A DNA stretch of 24,989 bases from CAYZQE01 sp964480635 (GTDB lineage Bacteria; Pseudomonadota; Gammaproteobacteria; GCA-001735895). The position numbers were made by a program, and so were the translations under genes. The notes beneath the pieces are model-generated. The model saw nothing but the letters and a program-made list of their open reading frames with translations. It was not told the origin of the DNA and did no database searches. The stretch covers positions 1-24,989 of the forward strand of contig CAYZQE010000030.1 in the NCBI GenBank assembly GCA_964480635.1, in the 5' to 3' direction. Of the stretch, positions 22,602-24,989 are shown piece by piece; position 1 is the stretch's first letter, and each line of letters opens with the position of its first letter.

Positions 22602-23696
22602 ATGTCTATCCCTATGGTTGACCTAAAAGGTCAGTATGAATCTCTAAAATCAGAAATTGATAGTGCCATCATTCAAGCATTGGGTGAAACACGCTATATT
22701 TTGGGTCCAAATGTTCAAGCTTTTGAGCAAGAAGCCGCCGATTATTTAGGCGTTAAACACGCGATAAGTTGTGCGTCGGGAACCGATGCATTACACCTAG
22801 CGTTATTAGCTGCGGGCATTAAAGCGGGCGATGAAGTGATTACAACAGCATTTACCTTTATTGCGACAGCTGAAGCCATTTGTTATGTAGGCGCGACCCC
22901 TGTTTTTGTTGATATTAATGAAGACACATTAAACATTGATGTTGAACAAATTAAACTCGCCATCACCGATAAAACTGCCGCTATTTTGCCCGTGCATATT
23001 TTTGGGCAAGCAGCCGATATGACTGAAATAATGGCTTTAGCAAAAGATAATGATTTAAAAGTGATTGAAGATTGTGCGCAGTCTTTTGGCAGTCAATATA
23101 AAGGTACTATGACTGGTGGTATTGGAGAGGTCGGTGCGTTTAGTTTTTTTCCGAGCAAAAACTTGGGTTGCTTTGGCGATGGCGGTTTAATTTCTGTTAA
23201 CTCTGATGAGATAGCTGAAAAAATTAAAATTTATAGAAACCATGGTAGCAGTAAACAGTATCATCATGATGTGATTGGTTATAACAGCCGTTTAGATGAG
23301 CTACAAGCGGTTATTTTACGCATTAAAATGAAACGTATTGATGAATATAATCAAAATCGCTTACGTGTGGCGAAGCTTTATAATTCTTTGTTAGCGGTCG
23401 ACTCAAGCATTAAAACACCTCGTATTCCAACGGATCGTGACCATGTTTTTCATCAATATACGGTGTTAAGCAGTCAGCGTGATGTCATAAAAGAACATGT
23501 TTTGGCTCAAGATATTTCGTGTGCGGTCTATTATCCAGTGCCTTTACATCAACAAAAAGCATTTTCACATTCAAAAACGGTTTCTCTGCCAGTGACAGAG
23601 GATGTTTCACGTCGTTGTGTTTCATTTCCAGTCTTTCCTGAAATGACAAACGAACAGGTTGAAAGTGTTTGTCAGGCAATTTTGGCTGCGAAATAA
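22602..23696 (+). CDS. gnnB: DegT/DnrJ/EryC1 aminotransferase, probable UDP-3-keto-GlcNAc aminotransferase
   Basis: PLP-dependent sugar aminotransferase of 364 residues. Visible features: SCASGTDALHLAL (56-68) for the PLP phosphate, EDCAQSFGS (156-164) with Asp157 contacting the pyridine nitrogen, the Schiff-base lysine Lys186 in SFFPSKNLGCFGDGG, and YRNHGSSKQY plus GYNSRLDELQA typical of the family. It begins one base after gnnA, so the two act together: ketone made by GnnA, 3-amine made by GnnB with glutamate as likely donor. The expected product, UDP-GlcNAc with a 3-amino group, would be the acceptor for LpxA two genes upstream. WbpE-like function in O-antigen synthesis is the alternative. 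Confidence 0.77.
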   Translation: MSIPMVDLKGQYESLKSEIDSAIIQALGETRYILGPNVQAFEQEAADYLGVKHAISCASGTDALHLALLAAGIKAGDEVITTAFTFIATAEAICYVGATPVFVDINEDTLNIDVEQIKLAITDKTAAILPVHIFGQAADMTEIMALAKDNDLKVIEDCAQSFGSQYKGTMTGGIGEVGAFSFFPSKNLGCFGDGGLISVNSDEIAEKIKIYRNHGSSKQYHHDVIGYNSRLDELQAVILRIKMKRIDEYNQNRLRVAKLYNSLLAVDSSIKTPRIPTDRDHVFHQYTVLSSQRDVIKEHVLAQDISCAVYYPVPLHQQKAFSHSKTVSLPVTEDVSRRCVSFPVFPEMTNEQVESVCQAILAAK

Positions 23697-23705
23697 GCAT
23701 TTAAG

Positions 23706-24719
23706 ATGCCAAGTTACTCTACTAATTTAGTTTACCCTTACGGTACACCTTCAATAAAGGGGCGCTTAAAAACAAACCTCAATGATTTTAAAGTGTATGA
23801 AGAACTCGGTTTTGAGCCTACGGGAGAAGGTGAACACTTATATCTCTTGATCGAAAAAGAAGATACGACAACCGATAGTGTTAATCAGGCTTTGGCTAGG
23901 CACTATGGCATAAAACCATATCATATCGCTGACTGTGGTTTAAAAGATGCTAAAGCAATTACTCGGCAATGGTTTAGTGTGCATTTACCCGGCTATAAAG
24001 GTTTTCCTGACGACCCTATTAGTGATGACTTTAAAGTATTAAGAAGAGACTGGTCGCTTAAAAAATTAAAAAAAGGAGCCCATAAAGGCAACAAGTTTCA
24101 AATTACTGTAAGAGGTGTTATTGGTAATGAAGAGCGTGCTATCAAACAGTTAGAACTGATTAAAAAATCAGGATTCGCCAATTATTTTGGCGAACAACGC
24201 TTTGGTAAAGGGCAACGCAATGTTGACAATGCAATGGATGCTTTTACTCATGGTAAAAAACTAAGCCGCTCTAAAAAATCTTTATATTTATCATCATTAC
24301 GTAGTTTTTTATTTAATAAAATCCTAACCAAACGTTTAGAAGAGCATAATTGGCTAACACCCATAGAGGGTGATTGTTATATGTTGAATGGCACACGCTC
24401 TACATTTTGTGATGAAATAAGCGATGACATTAATCGGCGCTATCTAGAATGTGATATTCATGCCATTGTGAGTTTAGCAGGAGAAGGTGAAGGCTTAATG
24501 TCGCAAGTTGCTTTAGACATTGAGCAACAGGTTATGGAAAACCAAGTCGACATGGTTAATATTCTTATTGCTCAAGGATTAAAAAAGGATAAACGAGCGA
24601 TAAGACAAATGATTAATAATTTGTCTTATGAATTTAATGATGATGTACTAGAGTTGCGTTTTTACTTACCAAAAGGGTGTTATGCAACAACACTTATTAA
24701 GCACTTTTGTGACTATTAA
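23706..24719 (+). CDS. truD: tRNA pseudouridine(13) synthase
   Basis: TruD makes pseudouridine 13 in tRNA-Glu; 337 residues (E. coli 349). Family hallmarks are FEPTGEGEHLYLLIEK (36-51), the catalytic-aspartate motif GLKDAKAITRQWFSV with Asp81, HKGNKFQITVRG, and NYFGEQRFGKGQRN. These distinguish it from TruA, TruB and RluA-type enzymes. It starts 9 bases after gnnB. The usual partners surE and ispF are not adjacent; instead the gene ends directly against the convergent rhodanese gene with no bases between the two stop codons. Confidence 0.96.
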   Translation: MPSYSTNLVYPYGTPSIKGRLKTNLNDFKVYEELGFEPTGEGEHLYLLIEKEDTTTDSVNQALARHYGIKPYHIADCGLKDAKAITRQWFSVHLPGYKGFPDDPISDDFKVLRRDWSLKKLKKGAHKGNKFQITVRGVIGNEERAIKQLELIKKSGFANYFGEQRFGKGQRNVDNAMDAFTHGKKLSRSKKSLYLSSLRSFLFNKILTKRLEEHNWLTPIEGDCYMLNGTRSTFCDEISDDINRRYLECDIHAIVSLAGEGEGLMSQVALDIEQQVMENQVDMVNILIAQGLKKDKRAIRQMINNLSYEFNDDVLELRFYLPKGCYATTLIKHFCDY

Positions 24720-24989
24720 TTAACCCTGTTCCCAAGGTAAACCTTCAAATCGCCATCCAGCCTCAGTCCCTCGGTGATGATGATCATCTAAATCACCTTC
24801 AAAACCATCTAGAATATTAAAAACATTTCGAATGCCGCCTTTATAAAGCTCTAATCCTGCATCTAGTGAGCGAACACCGCTGCGACAAATGAGAAGTATG
24901 GGAATACCCTTAGCCTCATTGTTTCTAATAATGCCACCTAAGCTTAAATTTCTTACATCGGTAATAAAGTTAGGGTTTTTTACCCAATC
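24720..24989 (-). CDS. Rhodanese-like domain protein, partial (N-terminus outside window)
   Basis: The minus strand stays open from the window edge to a TAA at 24720-24722, giving the last 89 residues of a protein. It contains a rhodanese active-site loop, ILLICRSGVRSLDAG, with the catalytic cysteine at residue 35 of the fragment, followed by FNILDGFEGDLDDHHHRG and a C-terminal GWRFEGLPWEQ. This is the pattern of small single-domain sulfurtransferases in proteobacteria. The beginning of the domain lies beyond 24989. The stop abuts the truD stop at 24719. Physiological sulfur acceptor unknown. Confidence 0.88.
   Translation of the reverse strand, partial: DWVKNPNFITDVRNLSLGGIIRNNEAKGIPILLICRSGVRSLDAGLELYKGGIRNVFNILDGFEGDLDDHHHRGTEAGWRFEGLPWEQG

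Overview
The window looks like a chromosomal housekeeping region of an AT-rich gammaproteobacterium, taken from a draft assembly. The order pyrH-frr-uppS-cdsA-dxr-rseP-bamA-skp-lpxD-fabZ-lpxA is the gammaproteobacterial envelope cluster, in the arrangement known from Pseudomonas (uppS-cdsA before dxr). ParE, ParC, Frr, BamA and LpxD all resemble their enterobacterial orthologues closely. Two runs of exactly 100 N mark scaffold gaps, one inside cdsA and one inside lpxD. I see no rRNA, tRNA, CRISPR array, prophage or insertion sequence, and no gene-free stretch longer than about 210 bases.

Left part (1-4495): tgt (queuosine tRNA modification) and a NIPSNAP-family gene on the + strand face a minus-strand group of three: a CnoX-like thioredoxin-TPR chaperone, a Tat-exported CueO-type multicopper oxidase with a Met-rich insert, and a GNAT acetyltransferase. 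Middle (4634-10440): parE and parC, the topoisomerase IV subunits, are separated by a hairpin repeat that is also found upstream of tgt. They are followed by an exported protein joining a degenerate alpha/beta-hydrolase-like domain to a TlpA-type thioredoxin domain, and by a small two-helix membrane protein on the minus strand.

Right part (10649-24719) is one long + strand array. pyrH and frr serve UMP phosphorylation and ribosome recycling. uppS, cdsA and dxr make undecaprenyl diphosphate, CDP-diacylglycerol and isoprenoid precursors. rseP, bamA and skp serve the envelope stress response and outer-membrane protein assembly. lpxD, fabZ and lpxA start lipid A. tsaB stands where lpxB is usually found, and it is followed by an oxidoreductase and an aminotransferase that best fit GnnA and GnnB, then truD. 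Beside lpxA, the GnnA/GnnB pair predicts lipid A built on 2,3-diamino-2,3-dideoxyglucose with amide-linked acyl chains. The acyl-chain ruler position of this LpxA (Leu167) predicts chains shorter than C14. The window ends in a partial rhodanese gene on the minus strand.

The observations most worth following are the predicted GnnA/GnnB lipid A branch, the His that replaces the near-invariant Arg of the BamA VRG(F/Y) motif, the hydrolase-TlpA fusion, and the hairpins placed directly at translation starts (pyrH, tgt, parC).
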